Shown: positions 1 through 8,497, counted from the stretch's first letter. The stretch: 35,953 bases of DNA from Candidatus Tepidiaquacellales bacterium OLB5 (GCA_001567545.1 LLZO01000343.1:1-35953), one strand, 5' to 3'. The notes: a model not told the origin generated them from the letters alone. Numbers and translations are program-made.

Positions 1-61
1 TTTTTGCCCCTATAACAGCAATAGTTTCAGTATTTTCCAGAATTTCTTTGATCAAATTCAT
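1..61 (-). CDS. CoA-binding domain protein, 5' end only
   Basis: Leftward gene cut by the window edge; only the first 20 codons are visible, from the ATG at 61-59. The residues (MNLIKEILENTETIAVIGAK) match the start of the CoA_binding_2 / YccU family, in which a short helix leads into a Rossmann strand ending in a glycine-containing turn (TIAVIGA). An AAGGA sequence lies about 9 nt upstream of the ATG on the minus strand and could be the ribosome binding site. It is divergent from the nif3 remnant at 338. Family members bind CoA-type nucleotides, but their physiological role is poorly known. With so few residues, other Rossmann proteins cannot be excluded. Confidence 0.55.
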   Translation of the reverse strand, partial: MNLIKEILENTETIAVIGAK

Positions 62-280
62 TCAAAATATTCCTTAATTTACATTAATAACATTCTTAAA
101 GTTAAAAATGTTCTGTTTTTTTAAAAATTTGATACTTTTGCTTCATTAACAGGTTAAACAGTTAATTGCATTGAATTTCAAACATACAAAAACTATTTTT
201 GTATTAATATGATAAGTAATTCAGCAAAATTTCTTATTTTGTACAGACTCAAAGTACTTTTTTTAAAACCAAAATTTTGA

Positions 281-314
281 TGTCCCGTTTATAACAAGGC
301 GGGACATTTTTTTT
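281..314 (+). terminator. Rho-independent terminator with no visible gene upstream
   Basis: TGTCCCG (281-287) pairs perfectly with CGGGACA (300-306) across a 12-nt loop and is followed by an unbroken T run (307-314). The T run is on the plus-strand side only. The preceding gene (1-61) runs the other way, so the terminator ends either a short RNA from 62-280 or a gene that has been lost. Confidence 0.75.
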
Positions 315-337
315 ATATACAGGCTATAGAAAATAAA

Positions 338-979
338 TTGGCAAACGCAGCAGGTACGGCACAAAAATATTTCGGTAAAGCTAATATTAAAAGCATAAAA
401 TATGTATCACCGGTATATGCAAAGAAGTTCAAGGTAGTGGTTTTTGTTCCGCTTGAATCTGCCGATGAGCTTTCGTTTAAAATGGCTTCTGCCGGAGCAG
501 GCAATATTGGAAAGTACTCCCTTTGTTCATTCAGAACGAAAGGTATCGGCACCTTTATGGGATCGCGTACTTCGAACCCGGCAACAGGAACACCCGGAAA
601 GTTTGAAATGACTGAAGAAATAAGGCTTGAAATGATCTGCCCACGGGAATCACTTGATAAAGTTATAAATATAATATATGCATCACATCCATACGAAGAG
701 CCGGCATGTGAAATTTATCCGGTAATAGTTAAAGAAACACAGCTGCATAAAGATACAGCTTTAATTGAGCTTAAAAAACCTGTAATTTTAAATGATGTAA
801 TGAAAAAGATGAACAGGAAAATTGAATTACCCGGCATGAACATTAAAGCATTCAGTAAAAAGTATAAAAGGATATTTATCGATCTTGCCGGAAAAACTGA
901 ATTCAGCATTACCCCTGCAAAAGAAAAAACACTGGTAATCAAAAAAATCAATAATATAATTAATATCGAAGTAATATGA
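338..979 (+). CDS. Truncated Nif3/YqfO-family protein (PII-like insert plus part of the C-terminal domain)
   Basis: Residues about 30-135 closely match the PII/CutA-like insert domain of YqfO-type Nif3 proteins: KVVVFVP, AGAGNIGKYSLCSF, GIGTFMGS, NPATGTPG, EEIRLE, ASHPYEEPACEIYP. Residues 140-213 resemble the first part of the C-terminal Nif3 half (KPVILNDVMKKMNRKIELPG), then end without the distal metal-binding region. The whole N-terminal half, including its HH-type metal ligands, is absent: intact proteins have about 370 residues, this one 213. The frame is open back to 281 but has no ATG; TTG at 338 is the best available start and is weak. The next gene overlaps at ATGA (976-979). In related genomes, from memory, nif3 sits directly before the zinc-ribbon gene and rnhA, so this is the nif3 locus after loss of the 5' half. 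Metal-centre function is unlikely; the PII-like domain may still fold. Confidence 0.7.
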   Translation: MANAAGTAQKYFGKANIKSIKYVSPVYAKKFKVVVFVPLESADELSFKMASAGAGNIGKYSLCSFRTKGIGTFMGSRTSNPATGTPGKFEMTEEIRLEMICPRESLDKVINIIYASHPYEEPACEIYPVIVKETQLHKDTALIELKKPVILNDVMKKMNRKIELPGMNIKAFSKKYKRIFIDLAGKTEFSITPAKEKTLVIKKINNIINIEVI

Positions 980-1707
980 GCATGAAGGAAAGAATACTGC
1001 TGCTTTACAAGCTGAACAAGATAGATAAGGAGCTTAGCGAGCTTATCAGCCTGCGTGGTGATATACCTGCAAAGATAGAAGACCTCAGTTCAGAAAAAAA
1101 ACAGCTGGATGAACGTGCCAATGAATTACGGGCTGAGCTAGGCGATATTGAATCAGCAGAAAGCAATGTTCAGGCAGAAAATGATCAGCTGCTTGTAAAA
1201 ATTGAAAAGAACGATGAGCTGCTGCGTTCTGGTGCAGTGAAATCAAACAAAGAGTATGATGCCCTGGCTAGAGAGATAGAAGACGCAAACATTAAGATAC
1301 GTGAAAATGAAAAAGCAGCCAAAGAAGATAATTCAGCAAGGAAATCAGCAATAGAAAACGAGCTGATACTTATTGCCGGACAGCTTGAAGATGTTAATGT
1401 TGAGCTTGACCAGAATCTTAAAGAGCTTGATGAGCTGACTAAACAAACGGGTGAAGAAGAAAAAGACCTGCAGGCAGAGCGCGATGAACTGATAAAAAAA
1501 ATAGACCCGGAAGACCTGGCTCATTATGACAGGATTAGCAGCGTAAAATACGGCGAAGCTGTTGCCGTTGTACGCAAAGGTTCATGCCTTGGCTGTTACA
1601 GCTCTATTCCGCCCCAGAAAGCAATTGAAATACGGACTGCCGATAAATTCTACTCATGCGAATCCTGCGGCAGAATTCTGATTGCCGAAGAATTAATAAT
1701 GGCATAA
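976..1707 (+). CDS. C4-type zinc-ribbon coiled-coil protein (COG1579/CT398-like)
   Basis: A 243-residue protein. Residues 1-180 are a long charged helical coiled coil rich in Glu, Lys and Leu, with the heptad character of the COG1579/CT398 family. The C-terminus is a zinc ribbon with two CxxC pairs (C204/C207 and C228/C231) separated by 20 residues. Family members are often encoded beside nif3, as here, and are thought to be protein- or nucleic-acid-binding adaptors; no enzymatic role is established. The start at 976 overlaps the nif3 stop in an ATGA arrangement, indicating translational coupling; a second ATG at 982 is possible. The stop is 4 nt before the rnhA start. Confidence 0.85.
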   Translation: MSMKERILLLYKLNKIDKELSELISLRGDIPAKIEDLSSEKKQLDERANELRAELGDIESAESNVQAENDQLLVKIEKNDELLRSGAVKSNKEYDALAREIEDANIKIRENEKAAKEDNSARKSAIENELILIAGQLEDVNVELDQNLKELDELTKQTGEEEKDLQAERDELIKKIDPEDLAHYDRISSVKYGEAVAVVRKGSCLGCYSSIPPQKAIEIRTADKFYSCESCGRILIAEELIMA

Positions 1708-1711
1708 TTAT

Positions 1712-2137
1712 TTGAGCAGGATCAAAGTTTATACCGATGGCGCATCACGCGGAAATCCGGGTGAAAGCGGTATCGGTATTATTATTTACAATGAAGACGG
1801 AAGCAAGTTAAAAAGCTGGAATGAGTATACAGGAACCTTAACGAATAACCAGGCAGAGTACCGCGCATTTCTTAAAGCTATTGAGCTTATCAGAGAACTT
1901 AAACTGTCACACAAAATTAGCTTCGTTGAGTTTTTTGCAGATAGCCAGCTATTGGTCAAACAAATGAACCTTGAATATAAAGTTAAAGATGCCGGATTAA
2001 AACAGCTTTTCCTAAAAGCTCAAAAAGATGTAAATTCACTCAGAATTCCCTATAAAATCACACATATTGAGCGAAATTTGAATAAAGAAGCAGATAAGCT
2101 TGCAAACCAGGGAATCGACAACAAAAACATTATTTGA
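1712..2137 (+). CDS. rnhA: Ribonuclease HI
   Basis: A 141-residue RNase H fold that cleaves RNA in RNA-DNA hybrids (R-loops, replication primers). The catalytic carboxylates are all present: D9 in YTDGASRGNPG, E49 in NNQAEYRA, D77 in FADSQLL and D128 in NKEADKLAN. The protein lacks the basic protrusion of E. coli RNase HI and resembles the shorter bacterial/archaeal-type RnhA/YpdQ enzymes. TTG at 1712, 4 nt after the zinc-ribbon stop, is the most likely start because the conserved beta-1 strand (IKVYTDG) begins right after it. It is the last protein gene of the nif3-zinc-ribbon-rnhA unit and is followed by rnpB with its own promoter. Confidence 0.9.
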   Translation: MSRIKVYTDGASRGNPGESGIGIIIYNEDGSKLKSWNEYTGTLTNNQAEYRAFLKAIELIRELKLSHKISFVEFFADSQLLVKQMNLEYKVKDAGLKQLFLKAQKDVNSLRIPYKITHIERNLNKEADKLANQGIDNKNII

Positions 2138-2177
2138 AATAAAATCATAATCCCTCACATCAGGAACTAAAAATCAT

Positions 2178-2185
2178 TATTTTTG
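2178..2185 (+). promoter_or_regulatory. -7 box of the rnpB promoter (TATTTTTG)
   Basis: An exact match to the Bacteroidota -7 consensus TAnnTTTG. It lies 9 nt upstream of the first paired base of the RNase P RNA, the distance expected for a start near 2192. No convincing -33 element was found at the usual spacing. Confidence 0.55.
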
Positions 2186-2193
2186 CATATAAT

Positions 2194-2568
2194 AAAGGGA
2201 AGGCTCAGGCAGCCGCTTTACGGCATTTAGCTGTGAAGAGGAAAGTCCGGACACTTAAGGGCAATGCGCCGCGTGAAAGCGCGGGTACCCTGCTGTAAAG
2301 GCAGGGTAACGGAGCAGTATCACAGAAAATAAACTACCTTTTGGGTTTACCCAAACGGAAAAGGTGAAAAGGCGGTGTAAGAGACCACCCCGGAATGCAG
2401 TAATGTATGCCGAGGATAAACCCCGCAGGAGTGCAAGGCCGCGTATAGTATCATTTTCAGGCTGCCCGCCTGAGACTGCTTAACAGCAGCGTGATACAGG
2501 GTAGGCTGCATAAGATAAATGGCTGCAGGTTTAATTACCAACAGAATCCGGCTTATGAGCTTTCCTTT
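2194..2568 (+). ncRNA. rnpB: RNase P RNA, bacterial type A
   Basis: Catalytic RNA of RNase P, which matures tRNA 5' ends. Universal conserved regions are present in order: GAGGAAAGTCCGGACA (about 2237-2252), the AGAGACCACC segment (2380-2389), the GAGGATAAACC-like segment (2412-2421), and the 3' element ACAGAATCCGGCTTAT (2541-2556). The ends are defined by helix P1: GGAAGGCTCA (2198-2207) pairs with TGAGCTTTCC (2555-2564) with one G-U. The T run right after P1 (2565-2570) probably makes P1 double as the terminator. The 3' end lies only about 5 nt from the stop codon of the convergent O-antigen ligase gene. Short open frames inside this stretch are not genes. Confidence 0.95.
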
Positions 2569-2572
2569 TTAT

Positions 2573-4570
2573 TTATTTTATTTCTGATAGCTTTCTCTTT
2601 AAATCTTCCGCATCCTTATTGTAAGGTTCTTTTTCAAGAATTCTTTCGGCAAATTTTAATGATTCTGTTTTATTACCAATTGAATCATAATATAATGCCT
2701 GTAAATACCAGAATTTAACAGACTGGTATCCTATCGTTTTAATTTCCTCAATTTGTTCAAGAGATTTACTGAACTGTTTATTTTTTAAATAATAATTTGA
2801 AAGGTTTATCCTGTATTCTATATTAATTTTATCCTTATTTAGAACTTCCGTTTTTAAGCGTTCCGCTTCATCTGTGTTTCCGTATTCAAAATATATCAAT
2901 GATAATAAAGCATCACAGGCAATTGGATTTGAATGATTAACCTTTGCTTTTATAATTTCAGCGGCAGCCTGCTTTAGAAGGTCAGACCTGATTTCTTCAT
3001 TTGCAATTTTATTAACAACCGTGTACCTGTAAACTTCTGCGGCAATTGCATACCTATAAACAGGATTTTGCTGCCAAGTGTAGATTGCATAGTTAACCAG
3101 ATTTATTCCTTCTTTAAACCTGTTCAGCCTGAACATTTGCTGACCCTTCAGAAATTCAGTATCCGCAATAAAGTGTTCCAGGGATTTATTAATATTATAT
3201 CCCAGAAAAACAAATACCGGAAGCATGATAATCACAAATACAGCTTTAAATCTTCTGTTTAATTTTAATGTAACTGATTTATTTTCAGCACAACTTCGTA
3301 CCAATATTAATAGTAAGGTAAAATAAAGCATAATTGATAAATCATCAAAGTTAGTAAGCCCGTAAAATATATAACCTGTAAATGAAAGCAGTAATGCAGA
3401 ATAAAAAAATAAATTTCCGGTGATTTTTTCTTTTCTATACTCAGTGATTTTCCGTATGCAAATTATAACAGCCCCAGTTATGACAGAAAGATATCCCGTT
3501 AATGATATAATACCCATAGTACATAAAATCTGCAGGTAATTGTTATGAGCATTATCAACATACCGGTTTATATCGTCGTACCTTAAGCTGTATGAATAAA
3601 ATTCAGAAAAAGCCAGCGGGAAATTCCCGGGTCCCGGACCTGTAACTGGATATTTATAAAATACACCAAGCGCATCCCGCCATATCAGCCAACGCGGATT
3701 ATTAAATGCATCAAAGAATGATTTAATCCTTGCAGAAAATATATTTTCGGGTATTAAAATTATAAATGCAGCAGCAAACAACAGAATAACAGCAAGCATT
3801 AAGATAATTCTTTTTATCAGGATTTTTTTATCATAAAATATAAATGCTGCCGTAATACCAATAACAGCTTCTGCAGCAACGGCAATATATGCTGATCTTG
3901 TTCTTGTAACAATAATTCCGGTTAAAATTACCAAAGGTATTAAATATCTTAATATCTGATTTTTTTTCCCGGATAAGTTAAGCGCTGATATTGGGAGTAC
4001 TATAGCCAGGAAACCTCCGGCAAATACAGCATTTCCTATAAAGCTGACGGGACGTGTATAGCCATGAGGTTGAAGCTCAAACAGGTCAAGGCCCAGCTGC
4101 TGCAAAACGGCATTTAAAGCAACAATAAATGCAGCTGATTCCATTACCAAACACAGCCTGCTTATATTTTTTTTGTTCCAGTTTAATGTACTTGCAAAAA
4201 AATAAACTAAAAATAAGATTATATATGTTAATAATCCTATTTGCCGTTCATACGAGCCGTAATAACTGTTATAATGATTAATTGAAAAAATAAAGGAAAG
4301 CAATACAGCTAAAAATAAAATTATTACAGGAATATCTGTTAAAGGCACAAATTTCCACTTCAGTTCCTTTGAATTTTTACTGAATAAAACTGCAATTGCA
4401 GAAAGTAGAACAAATAAACCTGTAGTTATTATAAGAGCTGTGCTTTTGGGCAGATCAGAATGGCTGAATGTACCTTTAAATATAATTAACGGAACAACAG
4501 CAGCTAAAAGATATAAACCGGCAGCCTGAATGCTTTGAAATTTAAAGCCGGAATCAGCTGATGTTTTCAT
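2573..4570 (-). CDS. O-antigen ligase/polymerase family membrane protein with C-terminal TPRs
   Basis: A 665-residue inner-membrane protein. Residues 1-440 hold about 11-12 hydrophobic segments. A large periplasmic loop around 290-350 carries the Wzy_C/WaaL signature (YPVTGPGPGNFP ... NAHNNYLQILCTMG), including the GxGxG and AHN elements found in O-antigen ligases. Residues about 465-665 are soluble helical repeats that read as tetratricopeptide repeats (for example YYLKNKQFSKSLEQIEEIK and ALYYDSIGNKTESLKFAERILEKEP). Such proteins transfer or polymerise undecaprenyl-linked polysaccharide on the periplasmic face. The start is 3 nt after the mscS stop, so it is probably the last gene of the long leftward operon, together with manC and the glycosyltransferase 9. 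Ligase versus polymerase cannot be decided from sequence. Confidence 0.8.
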   Translation of the reverse strand: MKTSADSGFKFQSIQAAGLYLLAAVVPLIIFKGTFSHSDLPKSTALIITTGLFVLLSAIAVLFSKNSKELKWKFVPLTDIPVIILFLAVLLSFIFSINHYNSYYGSYERQIGLLTYIILFLVYFFASTLNWNKKNISRLCLVMESAAFIVALNAVLQQLGLDLFELQPHGYTRPVSFIGNAVFAGGFLAIVLPISALNLSGKKNQILRYLIPLVILTGIIVTRTRSAYIAVAAEAVIGITAAFIFYDKKILIKRIILMLAVILLFAAAFIILIPENIFSARIKSFFDAFNNPRWLIWRDALGVFYKYPVTGPGPGNFPLAFSEFYSYSLRYDDINRYVDNAHNNYLQILCTMGIISLTGYLSVITGAVIICIRKITEYRKEKITGNLFFYSALLLSFTGYIFYGLTNFDDLSIMLYFTLLLILVRSCAENKSVTLKLNRRFKAVFVIIMLPVFVFLGYNINKSLEHFIADTEFLKGQQMFRLNRFKEGINLVNYAIYTWQQNPVYRYAIAAEVYRYTVVNKIANEEIRSDLLKQAAAEIIKAKVNHSNPIACDALLSLIYFEYGNTDEAERLKTEVLNKDKINIEYRINLSNYYLKNKQFSKSLEQIEEIKTIGYQSVKFWYLQALYYDSIGNKTESLKFAERILEKEPYNKDAEDLKRKLSEIK

Positions 4571-4573
4571 GCA

Positions 4574-5383
4574 TTATTTTTTCAGGTTAACATCCATTTG
4601 CGGAAAAGGTATTGTTATGCCTTCTTTATCAAATTCTTTTTTAACAGCTTCATTCATAAAAAAAGTAAGATCTAAAAGGTCAGTATTTTTTACCCAAACA
4701 CGCGATTCAATATCTACCGAGCTGGCGCCAAGTGATTTTACTCCTATAATATATTCAGGGTCTTTTAGGATTTTATCGTTTGCATCAATTACTCTTTTAA
4801 TGATATTTTTTGCCCTGTCTATATCATCGGAATAACTAATGGAAAAAACCGAATCAATTCTCCGTGTTGGTTCAAGTGAATAATTAACTATTGTACCTGT
4901 AGAAAGAGGTCCGTTGGGAATAAATACTATTTTGTTATCAAGAGTATTTAAAACTGTATTAAAAATTCTCAATTCTTTAACAGTTCCCTTATGACCCTGG
5001 GCTTCAATAAAATCACCTTTACTGAAAGGTTTGTAAATAAGCAGCAGCACTCCGCCTGCAAAATGCTGCAGAGAACCGGAAAGAGCCATACCTATCGAAA
5101 TACCTACTGCTCCTAGAAGCGCAATGAATGATGTCATTTCTATGCCGATCATTCCCATTACGCTGATAAGCAGCAATACTTTAAGAACAACTGAAATCAG
5201 CGTTGTAAAAAACGGCTTTAAAGATTCATCAACTTTTTTTGCCGTTAATATTTTACTGATGAATTTTATTAACAGCTTAATTAGATACAAACCAATTACA
5301 AGAGTTACCAGCGCAAGAGCAAGCTTAGGCAGGTATTCAATTACTTTTTCGGTGATTATTTGTATGGAGTGACTATCAAACAT
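4574..5383 (-). CDS. mscS: Small-conductance mechanosensitive channel, MscS family
   Basis: A 269-residue membrane channel, close to the 286 residues of E. coli MscS. Three hydrophobic helices occur at about 18-45, 60-82 and 85-118; the third is the Gly/Ala-rich pore helix (ALLGAVGISIGMALSGSLQHFAGGVLLL) followed by the beta domain (YKPFSKGDFIEAQGHKGTVKEL ... VFIPNGPLSTGTIVNYS). The C-terminus has the family ending with IPFPQMDV. It releases small solutes when membrane tension rises after osmotic downshock. The ATG at 5383 overlaps the 3' end of the DUF6265 gene by 8 nt, and its stop is 3 nt before the O-antigen ligase start, indicating cotranscription. Confidence 0.92.
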   Translation of the reverse strand: MFDSHSIQIITEKVIEYLPKLALALVTLVIGLYLIKLLIKFISKILTAKKVDESLKPFFTTLISVVLKVLLLISVMGMIGIEMTSFIALLGAVGISIGMALSGSLQHFAGGVLLLIYKPFSKGDFIEAQGHKGTVKELRIFNTVLNTLDNKIVFIPNGPLSTGTIVNYSLEPTRRIDSVFSISYSDDIDRAKNIIKRVIDANDKILKDPEYIIGVKSLGASSVDIESRVWVKNTDLLDLTFFMNEAVKKEFDKEGITIPFPQMDVNLKK

Positions 5384-5852
5384 ACTTTACCTCATTTTCT
5401 GCATAAAAAAATCCACTTTTTTTTGTTTTTCCATCCTTGCCCGGACCTTCTATTACAGCGTGTAAAATTCCGTTCTCGTTGATATATGTTATTTTTTGCG
5501 GAAAATCATGTTCCGGGTTTTCAAATATTGCTGAATTTTCATTTACTTCGGTCAATAAAAATTTTACCGGTGCAGGGTTATGGGCTACATCAGCAATATA
5601 ATAAACTTTCCCTTCAATCAGTTCAATTTTTAATTTTTCGGCAAAAACGGTGTCACCGTTTTTAATGGTTTCACTGCCCCCGGTGTATAAAGTTTCATTG
5701 GTTTTTTCCCAGTGCTCGTAGCTTGTTGAAGTTTCTGACTGGCTTACCCATTTATCAACAATCCATAAAAGTTTCTGCATATCTGCATTATTCTGTGAAA
5801 ATGCCGTTTTTGACATTATTATAAAGATTAATATTAATAAATATTTTAACAT
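5376..5852 (-). CDS. DUF6265-like exported protein
   Basis: A 158-residue protein with a clear signal peptide (hydrophobic core LLILIFIIM, predicted cleavage after AFS). The mature part has features of DUF6265, a small lipocalin-like beta-barrel family: WIVDKWVSQ near the N-terminus, EHWEKTNETLYTGG, FENPEHDFPQKITY, and a final segment with IEGPGKDGKTKKSGFFY. The function of the family is unknown; a barrel binding a hydrophobic ligand is inference. It overlaps mscS by 8 nt and is 23 nt downstream of the glycosyltransferase gene in the same operon. Confidence 0.65.
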   Translation of the reverse strand: MLKYLLILIFIIMSKTAFSQNNADMQKLLWIVDKWVSQSETSTSYEHWEKTNETLYTGGSETIKNGDTVFAEKLKIELIEGKVYYIADVAHNPAPVKFLLTEVNENSAIFENPEHDFPQKITYINENGILHAVIEGPGKDGKTKKSGFFYAENEVKYV

Positions 5853-5875
5853 ACTCAGAAATTTTATATGACAAG

Positions 5876-6999
5876 TTAACTATTTTTCTGTAAAATATCT
5901 TTTATTTTATTTATCACAATATCCGGTTTAATATCAGCCATACAATGTGATCCGAATTTTCTTTCCTCGGGGATCAATGACCTGCATCTGCCTTCCCTGC
6001 AGTGCAGGCAATCTTTTTCTGATTCAATCACAATGCTGTTCGGGTCGTCATATATCTTCCATTCGCCGTTATCATGCTTCTGGAATAATGAAATACTTTT
6101 TAAACCGATTGCTGCGGCAAGATGCCTGGGACCTGAGTTATTTACCAGGCAAAGATCGGATAAAGAAAGTACAGCTCCAAGCTGTCTGATAGTATCCAGC
6201 TTTATTGCTGATATTTTATTCTTTGCAAATTGTAAAATTTCTTCCACAATGTCCCTATCATAACTGTTATAACAGATAATAACTTCAGCAGAAAGATTTT
6301 CTGAAATATATTCGGCAGATGCGGCGAAATATTCAGGCAGCCATATCTTATGAGGCTCACTTGCACCGGGATGAATGCAGACTAACTTTTTCTTCAAATC
6401 TATACCATGATCAAGTAATTTATTTTTAGCTTCAGCACTTTCTGTTTCAGTTACATAATAATACGTTTTAATGTCAAATTCGTTTACCTCATGCGGTTTT
6501 AACAAACCGCAATAATATTTTAAAACACCGATTCCTTTTGCCTGAATATCGGGTGTATCAGTAAGAAGCCATGCAAAAGACTGCTTCTTCTGCCCTATTC
6601 TTTTTTTATTCCTGCTAAAAATGACCATATAATAAGCCTGCTTTGCGGAAAAGTGCAAACTGCGGAATCAAACTTCATTTTCCTAATTTGCCTGATACAC
6701 TTAAGCTCTGCAGCCAGCCGTTTAAAACCTTTAAGTTTTTTTAAAGCATTGCGGTTAAGCTCAAGAATTTCGTCAACGTCAGGATTATTCAGCAGTACCT
6801 GGGATGTAGTTTCAAAACGGGTGTGAAAAATCTCCGGCCCGGGCTCAGTTTGTGCAGAATAATACCGCCGGTGCATTAATAAAACCGTTATCCGGCAATC
6901 CGGAAATTTTTTCTTAAGGGCATGGAGAGCAGGGGTTAACAGAATAAGATCCCCCATCTGGCCTTCAGCCAGAAAAAGTATTTTTTCATTTCCCTGCAA
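5876..6999 (-). pseudogene. Glycosyltransferase family 9 (heptosyltransferase-like), split by a -1 frameshift
   Basis: Two adjacent frames encode the halves of one GT9 enzyme. The first (6999-6595, TTG start) has the N-terminal Rossmann features: ILFLAEGQMGDLILLTPALHALKKKFPDCRI. The second (from about 6600 to 5876) carries the C-terminal donor-binding half: CIHPGASEPHKIWLPEYFA and NNSGPRHLAAAIGLKSISLF. The first frame ends ..LAGIKKE-stop; adding one A to the A7 run (plus-strand T7 at 6601-6607) gives a smooth ..LAGIKKRIGQKKQSFAW.. of about 374 residues, a normal GT9 length. The join is a slippery A-AAA-AAA heptamer in zero frame with a stop one codon later, so programmed -1 frameshifting is conceivable. 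A homopolymer sequencing error or a true mutation is at least as likely. Role: transfer of heptose or another sugar to a surface glycan. A cluster of cysteines near the end (CLHCREGRC) is notable. Confidence 0.8.
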
Positions 7000-7013
7000 T
7001 TATATAATAAATG

Positions 7014-7412
7014 TTAGTGCTGGCACACTTCTGTTAAAACACCACCAACAGACCCGGGTTTAACAAAAGCAATCAGCATATTATCCGAACCTATACGGGG
7101 CTCTTTATTGATAAGCTCGAACCCGTTTTCATCAAGTCTTTTCAGGTCGCTTTTTACATCATCAGATTCATAAGCAACATGGTGAATTCCTTCGCCTCTT
7201 TTTTCTATGAATTTTGATATGGGTGAATCAGCTGAAGTGCCTTCAAGCAGCTCAATTGTTGACTCACCAACTTTAAACTTTATTACATTTACCTTTTGTT
7301 CAGCAACAAATTCCATTTCTGAAGGCTCGCTGCCCAGCAGCTTCCTGTACATTTCTGAAGCAGATTTCAGATCTTTTACTGCAATTCCCAAGTGAGAGAT
7401 TTTATTTATCAT
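7014..7412 (-). CDS. mce: Methylmalonyl-CoA epimerase
   Basis: A 132-residue vicinal-oxygen-chelate (glyoxalase fold) protein of typical length. It interconverts (2R)- and (2S)-methylmalonyl-CoA in propionate and odd-chain/branched amino acid metabolism. Metal ligands are visible: H7 in KISHLGIAV, a His in EGIHHVAYE (about 77), and E128 in the ending GVLTEVCQH. The two beta-alpha-beta-beta-beta repeats are recognisable. Its start overlaps the manC stop by 4 nt (ATGA-type), and the glycosyltransferase starts 14 nt after its stop. The pairing with manC is positional and suggests no metabolic link. Confidence 0.9.
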   Translation of the reverse strand: MINKISHLGIAVKDLKSASEMYRKLLGSEPSEMEFVAEQKVNVIKFKVGESTIELLEGTSADSPISKFIEKRGEGIHHVAYESDDVKSDLKRLDENGFELINKEPRIGSDNMLIAFVKPGSVGGVLTEVCQH

Positions 7413-8497
7413 ATATAATCACTCAATCCCTTTCTTTTTAAATAGTCAACTATTTCTTTAACTTCCTGCGAACGGTCTTTTTTGCATACAAGCAGACCGT
7501 CTTTTGTATCTATAATTATAAGGTCGTCTGCGCCTATAATTCCAACAAAACCTTTTGGGGACATAACCAGGTTGTTATGTGAGTCTTTTATAAAACTATC
7601 CCCTATTACAGCATTGTTGTTCTTATCTTTATTTTTTAACCTGAACACTTCATCCCAGCTTCCAAGATCGCTCCATTTAAGGTCAGCTTTAATAACAAAC
7701 ACATTTTTTGCTTTTTCCATGACACCGTAATCAATGGAAATCCCTTTTATCTCTGCAAACACCTGTTCAAGCACCTGTTTATATTTCTGGGTATGAATTG
7801 ATTTTTCAATTTTTAAAAGCTGGTGATATAAATCCGGCAGAAGTTCGTTCATCTGCTTAAGCATAGTATCAGCCCTGAAAATGAACATACCGCTGTTCCA
7901 GAGAAAATCGCCGCTTTCCAGGAATATCTTTGCGGTTTCAAGTGTTGGTTTTTCTGCAAATGTTTTAACACGGTAAACATTTACATCGCTTCCTTCTGCT
8001 TTAAAAAAAGCATCTTCGATGAACTGTATATAACCGTAACCTGTTTCCGGATGTGAAGGAACTATTCCAAGCGTAACTATTGCATCTTTTTCTTCTACAA
8101 ACTTAAGTCCGGTATTCACAACTTTTGTGAACTCTTCGACATTTTCGATCAGGTGGTCAGCCGGCACAACAAACATTTTAGCTTTTTCATCATACTGTTT
8201 AAGAATTGTTGATGCCAGCCCTATGCAGGGTGCCGTGTTTCTGCCTACAGGCTCTCCTATAATATTTTCTTTGGGAATTCGCGGAAGCTGTTTTTTAACA
8301 AGATCAATATACTGTTTGTTTGTAATAATAAAAACCTGGTCCAGCGGAACAATATCCTTCAGGCGCTTTATTGTAAGCTGAAGCATAGTATCGTTAGAGT
8401 TTGAAATTGGCAGGAACTGCTTTGGAAGCTTAGACGTGCCGTAAGGCCAGAACCTTGCCCCAACTCCGCCGGCCATCACAATTGCATATGATTTCAT
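7409..8497 (-). CDS. manC: Mannose-1-phosphate guanylyltransferase
   Basis: A 362-residue cytosolic nucleotidyltransferase making GDP-mannose from GTP and mannose-1-phosphate, a precursor of GDP-sugars for surface glycans. The N-terminal signature is exact (MAGGVGARFWPYGTSKLPKQFLPI, split here for reading), followed by VPADHLI, GIVPSHPETGYGYI, FAEKPT, WNSGMFIF and SIDYGVMEK. It is the short, single-domain form: the phosphomannose isomerase cupin of bifunctional ManC/AlgA enzymes is absent. It starts 22 nt after the stop of the acidic 622-aa gene. GDP-mannose supply fits with the glycosyltransferase and O-antigen ligase downstream. Confidence 0.93.
   Translation of the reverse strand: MKSYAIVMAGGVGARFWPYGTSKLPKQFLPISNSNDTMLQLTIKRLKDIVPLDQVFIITNKQYIDLVKKQLPRIPKENIIGEPVGRNTAPCIGLASTILKQYDEKAKMFVVPADHLIENVEEFTKVVNTGLKFVEEKDAIVTLGIVPSHPETGYGYIQFIEDAFFKAEGSDVNVYRVKTFAEKPTLETAKIFLESGDFLWNSGMFIFRADTMLKQMNELLPDLYHQLLKIEKSIHTQKYKQVLEQVFAEIKGISIDYGVMEKAKNVFVIKADLKWSDLGSWDEVFRLKNKDKNNNAVIGDSFIKDSHNNLVMSPKGFVGIIGADDLIIIDTKDGLLVCKKDRSQEVKEIVDYLKRKGLSDYI

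Noticed and set aside
2347-2718. Short open frames on both strands over 2347-2718
   Set aside because: They lie in the RNase P RNA and in the end of the O-antigen ligase gene; no codon pattern or family supports them.
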